Below, piece after piece: positions 22,865-30,591 of a DNA stretch of 34,148 nucleotides. This DNA is from JASSUD01 sp031963225 (GTDB taxonomy: Bacteria; Pseudomonadota; Gammaproteobacteria; Burkholderiales; Burkholderiaceae). Position numbers and translations under genes: made by a program. The DNA lies in NCBI GenBank assembly GCA_031963225.1, contig JASSUD010000026.1:1-34148 (forward strand), given 5' to 3'. The notes beneath the pieces are model-generated. The model worked only from the letters and a program-made list of their open reading frames with translations. It searched no databases and was not told where the DNA came from. The stretch's first letter is position 1. Each line of letters opens with the position of its first letter.

Positions 22865-23661
22865 GGTGTTTGGTCTTTTGGGTAAGGTAAAGGGGTGTTC
22901 TGTTTTAGCGTAGCCCATGCAGGGCGTGCAGGTAAAGCCTTGGAAGAAATAGCAGGGCCTACCCAACTAAGCGCACGTACGCGCTTAATTGCAGTGAGCA
23001 TGTAAATTGCGCCACAAATCGGCCACCATCTATCGCCTGCTGCTTCCATATATTTAAAATGGTCTAGGAGTGATTGGCTTTGTGCAGGCAATCTATAACA
23101 GCCAAAACGCCCTAATTCTAATTCCAAGCCTAAGAGGCTTAACCAGTCTTTTAGACGTTCTAGTTCAATTAAAGGCGCATCCGTTGGCAAGAAAGTGTGG
23201 CCTAGTAAACCTGCTAGCCGATTTCTTATTCCCCATAAACTGAATGGATTGAATCCAAAAATAATGAGTTTGCCCTCAGGAAGCAAAACACGTTCCACTT
23301 CTCTGAGTAAATGATGCGGATGCTCTGTCGATTCTAGGGTATGCGGTAAAATCAGCAGATCAATACTTTGGGTTGCAAAAGGCAACTCTGGTAGGGCGAG
23401 ATGCAGCATACTAGCGGCTGTTTGCTCTGGGGGTTTTTTGGTCCATGCCTTGGCTGGATGTGAAAACGCTAACCCGCGGTAGGCCATACGATTATTTCGC
23501 AGCCCATCGAGCTCCGGCAAGCCAATCTGCACAGCGTGATAGCCAAAAAGATCTGCTACTGCAGCATCAATTTGTTCTTGTTCCCAGGATAATATATAGC
23601 GGCCTAAAACAGAGTCCGCCCAGGCTGAGGTATTTTTTTTGCAGGGGATATCCGTCTTCAT
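22861..23661 (-). CDS. class I SAM-dependent methyltransferase, YafS-like
   Basis: A 266-residue protein of the kind found next to rnhA in many proteobacteria (yafS in E. coli). The post-I and motif II/III region is clear: LPFATQSIDLLILPHTLEST, then LLREVERVLLPEGKLIIFGFNP (about 92-139). Motif I is degenerate (VQIGLPELDGL, no GxGxG loop), as often seen in this family. The substrate is unknown. A hydrophobic stretch, WWPICGAIYMLTAIKRV, near the C-terminus is also normal for the family. It overlaps rnhA by four bases. In related genomes a glyoxalase II gene (gloB) often lies between this gene and mltD; it is absent here. Confidence 0.85.
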   Translation of the reverse strand: MKTDIPCKKNTSAWADSVLGRYILSWEQEQIDAAVADLFGYHAVQIGLPELDGLRNNRMAYRGLAFSHPAKAWTKKPPEQTAASMLHLALPELPFATQSIDLLILPHTLESTEHPHHLLREVERVLLPEGKLIIFGFNPFSLWGIRNRLAGLLGHTFLPTDAPLIELERLKDWLSLLGLELELGRFGCYRLPAQSQSLLDHFKYMEAAGDRWWPICGAIYMLTAIKRVRALSWVGPAISSKALPARPAWATLKQNTPLPYPKDQTP

Positions 23662-23812
23662 AATGAGAAAAGCCTTCGTGAAAGAGAGCCAAAACGGACG
23701 CTATTCTACGCATACCATGGGCACTTCTTTGTAGAATTGCGTTATGAATCTATGGATTCTACAATAGGCCCAAGAACCTCTTTAAAGCCTTCCTTCCTTT
23801 TTCAGGATTTTC

Positions 23813-25429
23813 ATGCAACGATGTTATAGCGTGCTGCTAAGTGTATTGCTTGGTGTTTTATTAGCTGCCTGCGCAGGTCCCGCTGGCGACACAACAAACT
23901 CTATGTACCGCGTGCCTTTTTCTTTTAGGCAAGCGGCTAAAGCAAAAATCCCGGCAGATCTTCCCATTAATGTGGATAGTGACACGCTAGCTTCTGGCTC
24001 GGGAGATATCTGGGATCGTATACGTCAAGGGTATCAACTCCCCAATCTGAAAGGCAATTTGGTGGATGCGCAGCTACGTTGGTATACCACCCGTCCAGAC
24101 TATGTGCAGCGTATGACCGAACGCTCAGCGCTGTATTTATATTACATCGTCGAGGCATTGGAAGCCCGCCATATGCCTACGGAACTTGCGCTGTTGCCGT
24201 TTATTGAATCAGGCTATAACCCACAAGCATTGTCCGTGGCTAAAGCAGCAGGCATGTGGCAATTTATTCCAGGAACAGGGCGCTCGTTCAATCTAAAACA
24301 GAATATATTTCAAGACGAACGGCGAGATGTATTGGCATCTACTAACGCAGCCCTTGATTATTTAACCAAGCTATACAGTATGTTTGGTGACTGGCATACC
24401 GCACTAGCAGCGTATAACTGGGGTGAAGGCAATGTGCAGCGCGCTATTGCACGCAATCGTGCAGCAGGGCGGCCCATCGATTATCAAAGCTTAAAATTGC
24501 CTGCAGAAACCCGCAATTACGTACCTAAGTTGCAGGCGGTTAAAAATATCATTGCACGTCCGCAAACTTATTCATTGACCTTACCTCCTATACCTAATCA
24601 CCCTTACTTTGTTACGGTTACTACCGAGCGTGATATCGATGTCAAACTCGCAGCACAGTTTTCAGGGTTAAGTCTGAAGGAATTTACTGCGCTCAATCCC
24701 TCTTTCAAAAAACCCGTTATTTTGGGGGCAACCCGTCCGCAGATTTTGCTGCCCTTTGAAAATGCACAAGCTTTTGAAAAAAATCTCAACGCGTATCAAG
24801 GTACTTTGTCTAGTTGGACCACGTATACCGTTGCCAAGCGTGCGCGTCCTGCTGCACTTGCAGCAAAGATAGGGGTCAATTCCAAGACGCTGATTGCAGT
24901 CAATAAAATCCCAGTTGGGATGCGGCTTAAGCCTGGCGCCACCATTTTAGTGCCAAAATCAGCGGATGCAGAAGATGAAGACATCAGCGCAGAAGTAGCA
25001 GAAAGCGCTTTTTTAGCTATAGAGCCTGACCTTCCAGCTACGCGCAAAATGCTGCTTCGTATTCGCAAACATGAAAATATGTCGGTTGTGGCAAAACGCT
25101 ATCGGGTGAGTGTCGCGCAGATTCAAACTTGGAATAAAACAAAACGTACGCGTTTGGTTCCAGGGCAAATTATCGTTTTGCATGTGGCTAATACCGCAGC
25201 GAATCGCCCTGTTGTACGGAGCGGCAAAGCGCACTCTGTTGCGGTTGCTTCTCGTGTTAAAACAACGAGAACGCCTAGAGCCAAAAAAGTGGCTGCAAAA
25301 ACACATAGCCGCGCCCAGGCCTCACGCAATGCACGCTCAAATGCTGTCTCCACTAAGCAACCGACAAAAAAACGCGCATCCGACACGGTAAAAACCAAAA
25401 CACAAAAAACCGTCAAGCCCGTAGTATAA
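23813..25429 (+). CDS. mltD: membrane-bound lytic murein transglycosylase D
   Basis: MltD cuts the glycan strands of peptidoglycan to give 1,6-anhydro-muropeptides. Residues 1-20 form a lipoprotein signal with lipobox LLAAC, so Cys20 should be lipidated and the enzyme anchored in a membrane. The SLT domain (about 105-230) has the catalytic Glu132 in LPFIESGYNP, then AAGMWQFIPGTGR and ALAAYNWGEGNV. Two LysM-like peptidoglycan-binding regions follow (about 338-385 and 410-460). The last 80 residues are unusually Lys/Arg/Thr-rich and low in complexity. The length (538) suits the family. CAGGA upstream of the ATG is a fair ribosome binding site. The gene is divergent from the methyltransferase gene. 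Confidence 0.94.
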   Translation: MQRCYSVLLSVLLGVLLAACAGPAGDTTNSMYRVPFSFRQAAKAKIPADLPINVDSDTLASGSGDIWDRIRQGYQLPNLKGNLVDAQLRWYTTRPDYVQRMTERSALYLYYIVEALEARHMPTELALLPFIESGYNPQALSVAKAAGMWQFIPGTGRSFNLKQNIFQDERRDVLASTNAALDYLTKLYSMFGDWHTALAAYNWGEGNVQRAIARNRAAGRPIDYQSLKLPAETRNYVPKLQAVKNIIARPQTYSLTLPPIPNHPYFVTVTTERDIDVKLAAQFSGLSLKEFTALNPSFKKPVILGATRPQILLPFENAQAFEKNLNAYQGTLSSWTTYTVAKRARPAALAAKIGVNSKTLIAVNKIPVGMRLKPGATILVPKSADAEDEDISAEVAESAFLAIEPDLPATRKMLLRIRKHENMSVVAKRYRVSVAQIQTWNKTKRTRLVPGQIIVLHVANTAANRPVVRSGKAHSVAVASRVKTTRTPRAKKVAAKTHSRAQASRNARSNAVSTKQPTKKRASDTVKTKTQKTVKPVV

Positions 25430-25445
25430 ATAGCTCCTTTTGGAC

Positions 25446-25464
25446 AATTAAGGACACGCCCTAC
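25446..25464. repeat. isolated terminal-repeat-like sequence
   Basis: CAATTAAGGACACGCCCTA closely resembles the right end of the element at 25563-25706 (CGATTGAGGACACACCCTA) and is probably the remnant of another copy. Confidence 0.6.
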
Positions 25465-25562
25465 CCCCTTTGAGCTAAAATTCTGCATAGGCCCTCGGAA
25501 CCCGTTTTAAATGGAATACACTCTTTAAAGCAGGTTTCGAGTTTTCATTCCTCGCCCTGTAT

Positions 25563-25706
25563 TAGGGTGTGTCCTCAATTGTTCCAAAGGGTTCATATTT
25601 GGGGGAGCAGGAGCGCAGGATCCGGATGTACTTAAGTACTGCGAGGATCCTGAGCACCGCACGACCCCGAAGATGGGCCCTTTGGGGCGATTGAGGACAC
25701 ACCCTA
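25563..25706. mobile_element. 144-bp miniature inverted-repeat element upstream of rnc
   Basis: The ends are inverted copies of TAGGGTGTGTCCTCAAT (17 of 17 bases). The centre folds on itself: CAGGATCC and GGATCCTG flank the palindrome GTACTTAAGTAC (25628-25639). There is no coding capacity, so a transposase would have to act from elsewhere. It ends 38 bases before the rnc start and occupies the place where lepB usually precedes rnc in Burkholderia. Confidence 0.8.
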
Positions 25707-25744
25707 GATTAGATAGCGAGACTCATATACTTTGCAGATGGCGT

Positions 25745-26473
25745 ATGTCTCTTTTTGAACTCGAAAGTCGCCTACACTATCATTTTGTCGATTCCACCTT
25801 GTTGCAACGCGCGCTAACGCACCGCAGCTATAGCGCAACGCATAACGAGCGTTTGGAGTTTTTAGGTGATGCCATTTTAAATGGCATCATCAGTGCCCTA
25901 CTATTTGCGCGCTTTCCTCAATGGCCTGAAGGCGATCTCTCGCGTATGCGTTCTGGTTTGGTGAATCAGAAAACTTTATGTGAGCAAGCGCGGCATATTG
26001 CGCTAGCACCTTCTTTAAAATTAGGGGCAGGTGAACGAAAAACAGGGGGGAGAGAGCGCCCTTCAATGCTAGCGGATGCGTTTGAAGCGATCCTGGGGGC
26101 GGTATATTTGGATGGTGGATTTGATGCGGTACATACCGTTATTGCAACTATCTATGAGCCCATATTAAGTAAGCTTGATCCATGCGCACCAGGAAAAGAT
26201 GCGAAAACCCAGTTACAGGAATATTTACAGCATAAAAAAATAGCATTGCCCGAATACACTATGCTGTCTATGGATGACAGTGCAGTGCCTCCTGTTTTTG
26301 AAGTGCAGTGCGCTATTCTAGATCTGAAGCTTGACGCTCTTGGGGTCGGAGCTACGCGCCGCCTTGCAGAACAAGTTGCAGCGCATGCGGTATTAGAAAT
26401 GATCAAGGCTAAAGCGCCTGCAAAACGCCGAGTCTCTATTAAACGCGCCCCCCGATCCAAAGCTTCTGGGTAA
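25745..26473 (+). CDS. rnc: ribonuclease III
   Basis: RNase III cleaves double-stranded RNA, including rRNA precursors. From ATG 25745 the protein has 242 residues with the signature NERLEFLGDA (34-43; Glu35, Glu38, Asp42), then Asp111 and Glu114 in ADAFEAILGAVYLDGG. A double-stranded RNA-binding domain (about 150-220) ends in RLAEQVAAHAVLEMI. The C-terminal tail is basic (KRRVSIKRAPRSK). The frame is open 24 codons further upstream, but MSLFELESRLHYHF matches the usual start. It heads the block rnc-era-recO-pdxJ-acpS-nagZ. In relatives lepB lies just upstream; here mltD and a miniature element do. Confidence 0.95.
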   Translation: MSLFELESRLHYHFVDSTLLQRALTHRSYSATHNERLEFLGDAILNGIISALLFARFPQWPEGDLSRMRSGLVNQKTLCEQARHIALAPSLKLGAGERKTGGRERPSMLADAFEAILGAVYLDGGFDAVHTVIATIYEPILSKLDPCAPGKDAKTQLQEYLQHKKIALPEYTMLSMDDSAVPPVFEVQCAILDLKLDALGVGATRRLAEQVAAHAVLEMIKAKAPAKRRVSIKRAPRSKASG

Positions 26474-26518
26474 TTTACCCAAAGCCTCCTCCTCTTTTCT
26501 TTGAAGTATTTCTCTATT

Positions 26519-27610
26519 ATGTCTGACTCTGTCAAAACTCTGCCTGATACCAGCGCTAAAGAAGGCGCACAGGCAACCAACCCTACCTTAATCCCTAGCA
26601 CTAGCGAAAATAGTGGCAAGCCCCTGCATTGCGGGACCATCGCGATCATTGGCCGGCCAAACGTGGGTAAATCCACTTTACTCAATGCACTCGTTGGGCA
26701 AAAAATCAGTATTACTTCGCGTAAAGCGCAAACTACTCGCCATCCTATTACAGGTATTCGTACCAGCCCTACTGCGCAATATGTTTTTGTCGATACGCCT
26801 GGGTTTCAAATACAACATGGTGGAACACTTAATCGTTCACTCAATCGTGCGGTTAAAGCTTCGTTAGCTAGTGTGGATGTAGTGCTCTATGTTGTAGAAG
26901 CAGGACGCTATGGCGCAGATGACCATACTGTATTAGGTCTTCTGCCAGGGATGAAGGCTCCATCAAAATTTAAAAAGAATGGAAAATTACCTACACTAGG
27001 CGATGATAGTTCTGATACATCTGAAGGCCCTACTTCAGAAGCTGCCAACACAGAAGGATCCGATGCATCTCGTGTTTCTGGAACGCCCGCTATTTTTGTA
27101 CTAGCCAATAAACTGGATCGCATCGGTGATCGTGAACAGTTGCCCGCATTTTTAGACCACCTGACCAGCCTGTATCCTTTTGCAGAATGCTTACCTTTAT
27201 GTGCAAAACGTCCTGACGATATCGCGCATCTTTTAGAGACTATCGAGCATCACCTTCCTCTGCGCGCTCCTATGTATGACAGTGATACATTAACCGAGCA
27301 CAGCGAACGCTTTCTAGCATCAGAAATATTGCGTGAAAAAATATTTCGCCATACCGGCGATGAATTGCCCTATCAAACCACTGTGGCTGTCGAACAGTTT
27401 ATTCAAGAAGGTCGATTACGCCGTATTTTTGCAACCATTTTTGTAGAACGCGAAACACATCGAGCTATGATAATTGGCGCTAAGGGCAGTAAATTAAAGC
27501 AGATAAATACCGAAGCGCGCGAAGACATGGTGAAGCTATTTGATGGCCCCGTGTACCTGGAAGTGTGGATTAAGGTAAAGAAAGGGACGGCTGATCAGAA
27601 GATTGTATAA
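26519..27610 (+). CDS. era: GTPase Era with an unusual internal insertion
   Basis: Era binds GTP and the 3' end of 16S rRNA during assembly of the 30S subunit. From ATG 26519 the protein has 363 residues, against about 300 in most bacteria. The G motifs are GRPNVGKS (45-52), DTPG (92-95) and NKLD (197-200); the switch region SRKAQTTRH is intact. The KH domain follows, with REDMVKLFDGPVYLEVWIKV at its end. About 44 residues (144-187) rich in Ser, Asp, Glu, Thr and Gly are inserted between G3 and G4, where related Era proteins have only a short turn. The last residues (KKGTADQKIV) are shorter than Burkholderia Era, and dispersed repeat copy 7 begins right after the stop. A TTG at 26501 is a less likely start. 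Confidence 0.94.
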   Translation: MSDSVKTLPDTSAKEGAQATNPTLIPSTSENSGKPLHCGTIAIIGRPNVGKSTLLNALVGQKISITSRKAQTTRHPITGIRTSPTAQYVFVDTPGFQIQHGGTLNRSLNRAVKASLASVDVVLYVVEAGRYGADDHTVLGLLPGMKAPSKFKKNGKLPTLGDDSSDTSEGPTSEAANTEGSDASRVSGTPAIFVLANKLDRIGDREQLPAFLDHLTSLYPFAECLPLCAKRPDDIAHLLETIEHHLPLRAPMYDSDTLTEHSERFLASEILREKIFRHTGDELPYQTTVAVEQFIQEGRLRRIFATIFVERETHRAMIIGAKGSKLKQINTEAREDMVKLFDGPVYLEVWIKVKKGTADQKIV

Positions 27611-27745
27611 ATTAACTGATATGCAAAAAAGATTCACCAAACTCCACCAACCACAGGAAAAGCAAAGCACGGTAGGTTGGTGGTGACGAAGGAACCCCAA
27701 CACGCACACCACTACCTCCTTGATGACCAGCTTATAAACGCAGCT
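27611..27745 (-). repeat. dispersed intergenic repeat, copy 7
   Basis: The A-rich module ATGCAAAAAAGATTCACC to ACCACAGGAAAAGCAAAG is followed by the core CGGTAGGTTGGTGGTGACGA to CCCCAACACGCACACCAC. It fills the whole gap between the convergent era and hipA genes. Confidence 0.85.
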
Positions 27746-27760
27746 CCTACAAGCCACCAA

Positions 27761-29059
27761 TCAATACGATGTGCGATGTCGCATAACCTCTTGCACCAAT
27801 GGTAAGTGAGTTATCCGGTGCTCAATTTTTAGTCGTTGATCCAGGGTTAATGGCAAATGGCGCATGGCCTGCGGCCATAACGTCAAACACCGCTCAACCG
27901 TATCAACCACTATTTTTGAAGCTAAAGACACGCTTAAATTAAGCTGTTTATAGAGCGCGCGGTAGGTTTGTAGCGTCTGCGCACTCAGTACTGCATCAAT
28001 TTTTTTGTTTACGCTGAGATTTAGACTTTCATCAAAATACAGAAATACAGGGACCTGGTCATAAGCAGGCGCCAATTCTGGAGTGCAGCCATCTCGATAT
28101 ATCAGGGAGAAGTTTTTTAAATGGGCATCTGAGTTGCCTAGTAAGGTGTTGACCACTTGCCGGCGCACATAGGCTTCAACCTGTTGCTCTCCATGGGCGG
28201 CAGCATGCAATAAAATAGCAGCTAGTGTTTCATAGTCCGCCTGTTTACCGTATTTGCGCTCGGGCGCCATACTGAGCACTTGGCAAAAATCTTCGATATG
28301 GACACGGCCACCTTCTGCTGTACGGTCAAAGCGCCGAACAGCCAAAAATTCCTGTCCTATTGGCTGCTGAACCTTATGCAGCCCTTGATCTAGCGCAGCT
28401 AGAGGGGCTAACCAGCAATCCGCTGTTTCAATGCCGGCTATACGCGTTAGCGCCATTCCGGCAAATTCGGTGTACACCATATCACTGCGCTGAGCTGAGG
28501 GGAATTTGCCGATGATAGGCTCGCCATCGACACCCGGCTCAAGATGCACCGTATAACGTTTATTGTCGTCAAGCGCCGATAAGGCGAGCTTAAACTGCAC
28601 ACCAGCTAACGAAAATGCATCGGCAACTGGCTCCTCGATGGCCTGTATTGAAGCCTTTTTCTTGTCGATATAGTGTTTTAATCGAGCGCTTTCTACCGGC
28701 ATTTCAGTGCGTATGATGACGGCACCAGGTAAATTATTGCCAGCAGCTGCTAATAACTCCAGGCCATCATGCACGGTAGTATGACGTTGTGCAGCCAACC
28801 ACTCTCGTAACGGGCCTTCAGGCAGTAGATTATTAAAAAAAGGTGGCAGCCTACCCACACCGCGCGTCAAAACCGTTGCAGGCTCAGTTAACAACTGACG
28901 CGTCAGCTCATCATTACCGCGCACATTGTAGGCAAGCGATAAGGTAGGACGATTGGGGTTGGTTAAATAAGCCTCATCCGCAAAAAATTGATAGATATCC
29001 CCAAATTGCGACAAAAAGCCAATGCGTATTTCATTTAGATAGATAGCCAAAAATTTCAT
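27761..29059 (-). CDS. hipA: HipA-type serine/threonine kinase toxin
   Basis: HipA kinases phosphorylate a cellular target (in E. coli, glutamyl-tRNA synthetase) and cause growth arrest unless neutralised by HipB. The 432-residue protein is of family length. Visible motifs are LLPEG (78-82), the ATP-loop region SLAGVQFKLALS (150-161), IIGKFPS with Lys185, FLAVRRFDR (238-246), IEDFCQVL, the catalytic loop NSDAHLKNFSL (309-319; Asp311) and the metal-binding AYDQVP (Asp334). All look functional, so it is probably an active kinase. The ATG overlaps the hipB stop by four bases (ATGA), the usual antitoxin-toxin coupling. The pair sits between era and recO, which are adjacent in Burkholderia. Confidence 0.92.
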   Translation of the reverse strand: MKFLAIYLNEIRIGFLSQFGDIYQFFADEAYLTNPNRPTLSLAYNVRGNDELTRQLLTEPATVLTRGVGRLPPFFNNLLPEGPLREWLAAQRHTTVHDGLELLAAAGNNLPGAVIIRTEMPVESARLKHYIDKKKASIQAIEEPVADAFSLAGVQFKLALSALDDNKRYTVHLEPGVDGEPIIGKFPSAQRSDMVYTEFAGMALTRIAGIETADCWLAPLAALDQGLHKVQQPIGQEFLAVRRFDRTAEGGRVHIEDFCQVLSMAPERKYGKQADYETLAAILLHAAAHGEQQVEAYVRRQVVNTLLGNSDAHLKNFSLIYRDGCTPELAPAYDQVPVFLYFDESLNLSVNKKIDAVLSAQTLQTYRALYKQLNLSVSLASKIVVDTVERCLTLWPQAMRHLPLTLDQRLKIEHRITHLPLVQEVMRHRTSY

Positions 29060-29358
29060 AAACGTGGATTTTCAAGTAAGAAGTCAACGCCCGTCTTTGT
29101 AGCGCGCGGAGAGAAGGAACCTCCACTAGCTATAAAAGTCTGAATAAGCGGCGCCAGGGCTCTAGGAACTAACATGACTTCTGCATCTATCGCATAAGCC
29201 AATGCCGTGAAAGTAGACAGTTGAGCATCGACCTCACCCCGTTCTAACTGCGATAATCGCTGGCGCGACCAACCTGTTTTGGCCAAAATCTGCGCGGTCT
29301 TAAGACCAGCTTGCTTACGCATAACCCGCAAATTTTGAAAAAGTGTTTTATATGACAT
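29056..29358 (-). CDS. hipB: HipB-type antitoxin, XRE-family DNA-binding protein
   Basis: A 100-residue protein with a Cro/CI-type helix-turn-helix at about 18-45 (LKTAQILAKTGWSRQRLSQLE), then the family's ERGEVDAQLSTFTALAYAID. HipB proteins bind operator palindromes in their own promoter and hold HipA inactive. The C-terminal 30 residues (SGGSFSPRATKTGVDFLLEN) are probably flexible. It overlaps hipA by four bases as the first gene of the pair. No clear ribosome binding site precedes the ATG. A palindrome at 29385-29402 is a likely operator. Confidence 0.9.
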   Translation of the reverse strand: MSYKTLFQNLRVMRKQAGLKTAQILAKTGWSRQRLSQLERGEVDAQLSTFTALAYAIDAEVMLVPRALAPLIQTFIASGGSFSPRATKTGVDFLLENPRL

Positions 29359-29384
29359 ATAAATATAGCGCCATTTATGAAATT

Positions 29385-29402
29385 GACATGTAATAATATG
29401 TC
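29385..29402. promoter_or_regulatory. candidate HipB operator in the hipB-recO divergent promoter region
   Basis: GACATGTAATAATATGTC is an imperfect palindrome. It lies 3' of a minus-strand -10 box TATAAT (29411-29406, with TGGATA 17 bases upstream), about where hipB transcription would begin. It overlaps a plus-strand TTGACA (29383-29388) that could serve recO with a TTATAA -10. A related half-site, GACATATAAATAT, lies at 29354-29366. Binding by HipB would repress hipBA and perhaps recO. Confidence 0.55.
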
Positions 29403-29503
29403 TAAATTATAAGCATATACTGTTTATTTATCCATCACAGTTTGATTTTGCAGTACAGTTTGTCCCCTATTTCTTCTTTTTAGTCCATTAAAAATGGCTT
29501 TTT

Positions 29504-30457
29504 ATGCCCTCTTTTGAATCCTCTAACGCTGCTCCATCACAAGCTGGCTCCTCTATTTCCGGGAAAAGAAGAAAAAAGAACGCATCACCCTCCCCTAATG
29601 CGATGGATGATCGCGCGCTTGCTGCTGCTCTGCCCGTGGTAGTTAGCCAATCTGCAGAACTCAGCGCATCGGGGTTTTTTGACCCTCTCTCCGTTATTCA
29701 TTCTCCCACCCTTCCCCCTCCTATTCCTGCTCGCCAGGCTATGCGTGTACAAGAGCAAATAGGGTTTGTATTGCACCGCTACCCATACCGTGAAACCAGT
29801 CTCATTATTGAAGGATTTAGCCGGATATACGGGCGCGTTGCATTGATTGCAAAAGGGGCAAAACGCCCGCACTCGGCATTACGGGGCGTGCTGCAGCATT
29901 TTCAGCCACTTTCGTTTTCTTGGTCTGGCAAATCAGAGGTTCGCACGCTTACGCGCGCAGAATGGGTGGGAGGCATGCATCCCTTAGATGGCAATGCCTT
30001 ACTGTGTGGATTTTATTTAAATGAATTATTGATCCGCTTTTGCGCGCGCGAAGACGCCTGTCCCAAGCTCTTTGATCACTATGTTCTGACTCTGCAGCGC
30101 TTAACCCAACCCAATGCATCGGCAGCGCCCATTCTGCGCTCCTTTGAACACGCGTTATTGCGCGAGATGGGTTATTTAGCAGAATTGGACCGCGTCGCTA
30201 ATACCCATGAGCGCGTTCTCCCTGAGACGCGCTATATTTTCGACCCCGAGCACGGCACACGTCTTGCTCAAGTAGAAGATCCTACGCCTTGGCCTTCTGT
30301 AGATGGGCAAACGCTCTTGGATATGGAACAAGATGATTACCACAGGCCAATAACTCGCACTCAAAGCAAACGTCTATTACGGTTTTTGCTAGACCATCAC
30401 CTCGGCGGTGAGGCTTTAAAAACACGTCGGATGTTGTCTGACTTGCATGCTTTGTAA
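29504..30457 (+). CDS. recO: DNA repair protein RecO
   Basis: RecO helps load RecA onto SSB-coated single-stranded DNA with RecR (RecFOR pathway). The 317-residue protein has an unconserved Ser/Ala/Pro-rich N-terminal extension of about 78 residues, a feature also seen in Burkholderia RecO. The OB-fold follows from about 82 (QIGFVLHRYPYRETSLIIEG, YGRVALIAKGAKR), then the helical domain with LCGFYLNELLIRFCAREDACP and FEHALLREMGYLAELD. The C-terminus SKRLLRFLLDHHLGGEALKT is typical. Normally directly after era, it is here separated from it by hipBA. Confidence 0.93.
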   Translation: MPSFESSNAAPSQAGSSISGKRRKKNASPSPNAMDDRALAAALPVVVSQSAELSASGFFDPLSVIHSPTLPPPIPARQAMRVQEQIGFVLHRYPYRETSLIIEGFSRIYGRVALIAKGAKRPHSALRGVLQHFQPLSFSWSGKSEVRTLTRAEWVGGMHPLDGNALLCGFYLNELLIRFCAREDACPKLFDHYVLTLQRLTQPNASAAPILRSFEHALLREMGYLAELDRVANTHERVLPETRYIFDPEHGTRLAQVEDPTPWPSVDGQTLLDMEQDDYHRPITRTQSKRLLRFLLDHHLGGEALKTRRMLSDLHAL

Positions 30458-30461
30458 TTAA

Positions 30462-30582
30462 TATTACGCAGGTATTCAAAAAGCCAGTGGTGTGCATGTT
30501 GGGGTTCCTTCGTCACCACCAACCTACCGACATGGCGATGTAAAAAGAATTCACTACACTTCACCAACCACAAGAACTAGGT
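30462..30582 (+). repeat. dispersed intergenic repeat, copy 8
   Basis: The clearest whole unit: TTACGCAGGTATTCAAAAAG, then the core CCAGTGGTGTGCATGTTGGG to CACCACCAACCTACCG, then the A-rich module ATGTAAAAAGAATTCAC to CCAACCACAAGAA. It fills the gap between recO and pdxJ and ends just before the pdxJ ribosome binding region. Confidence 0.88.
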
Positions 30583-30591
30583 TTTAAATAT

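Noticed and set aside
22865..22966. 34-codon upstream extension of rnhA
   Set aside because: It lies inside the methyltransferase gene and has no similarity to RNase HI; the ATGA overlap start gives the normal length.
25673..25744. 24-codon upstream extension of rnc
   Set aside because: It is encoded partly by the miniature element; the family start is MSLFELESRL at 25745.
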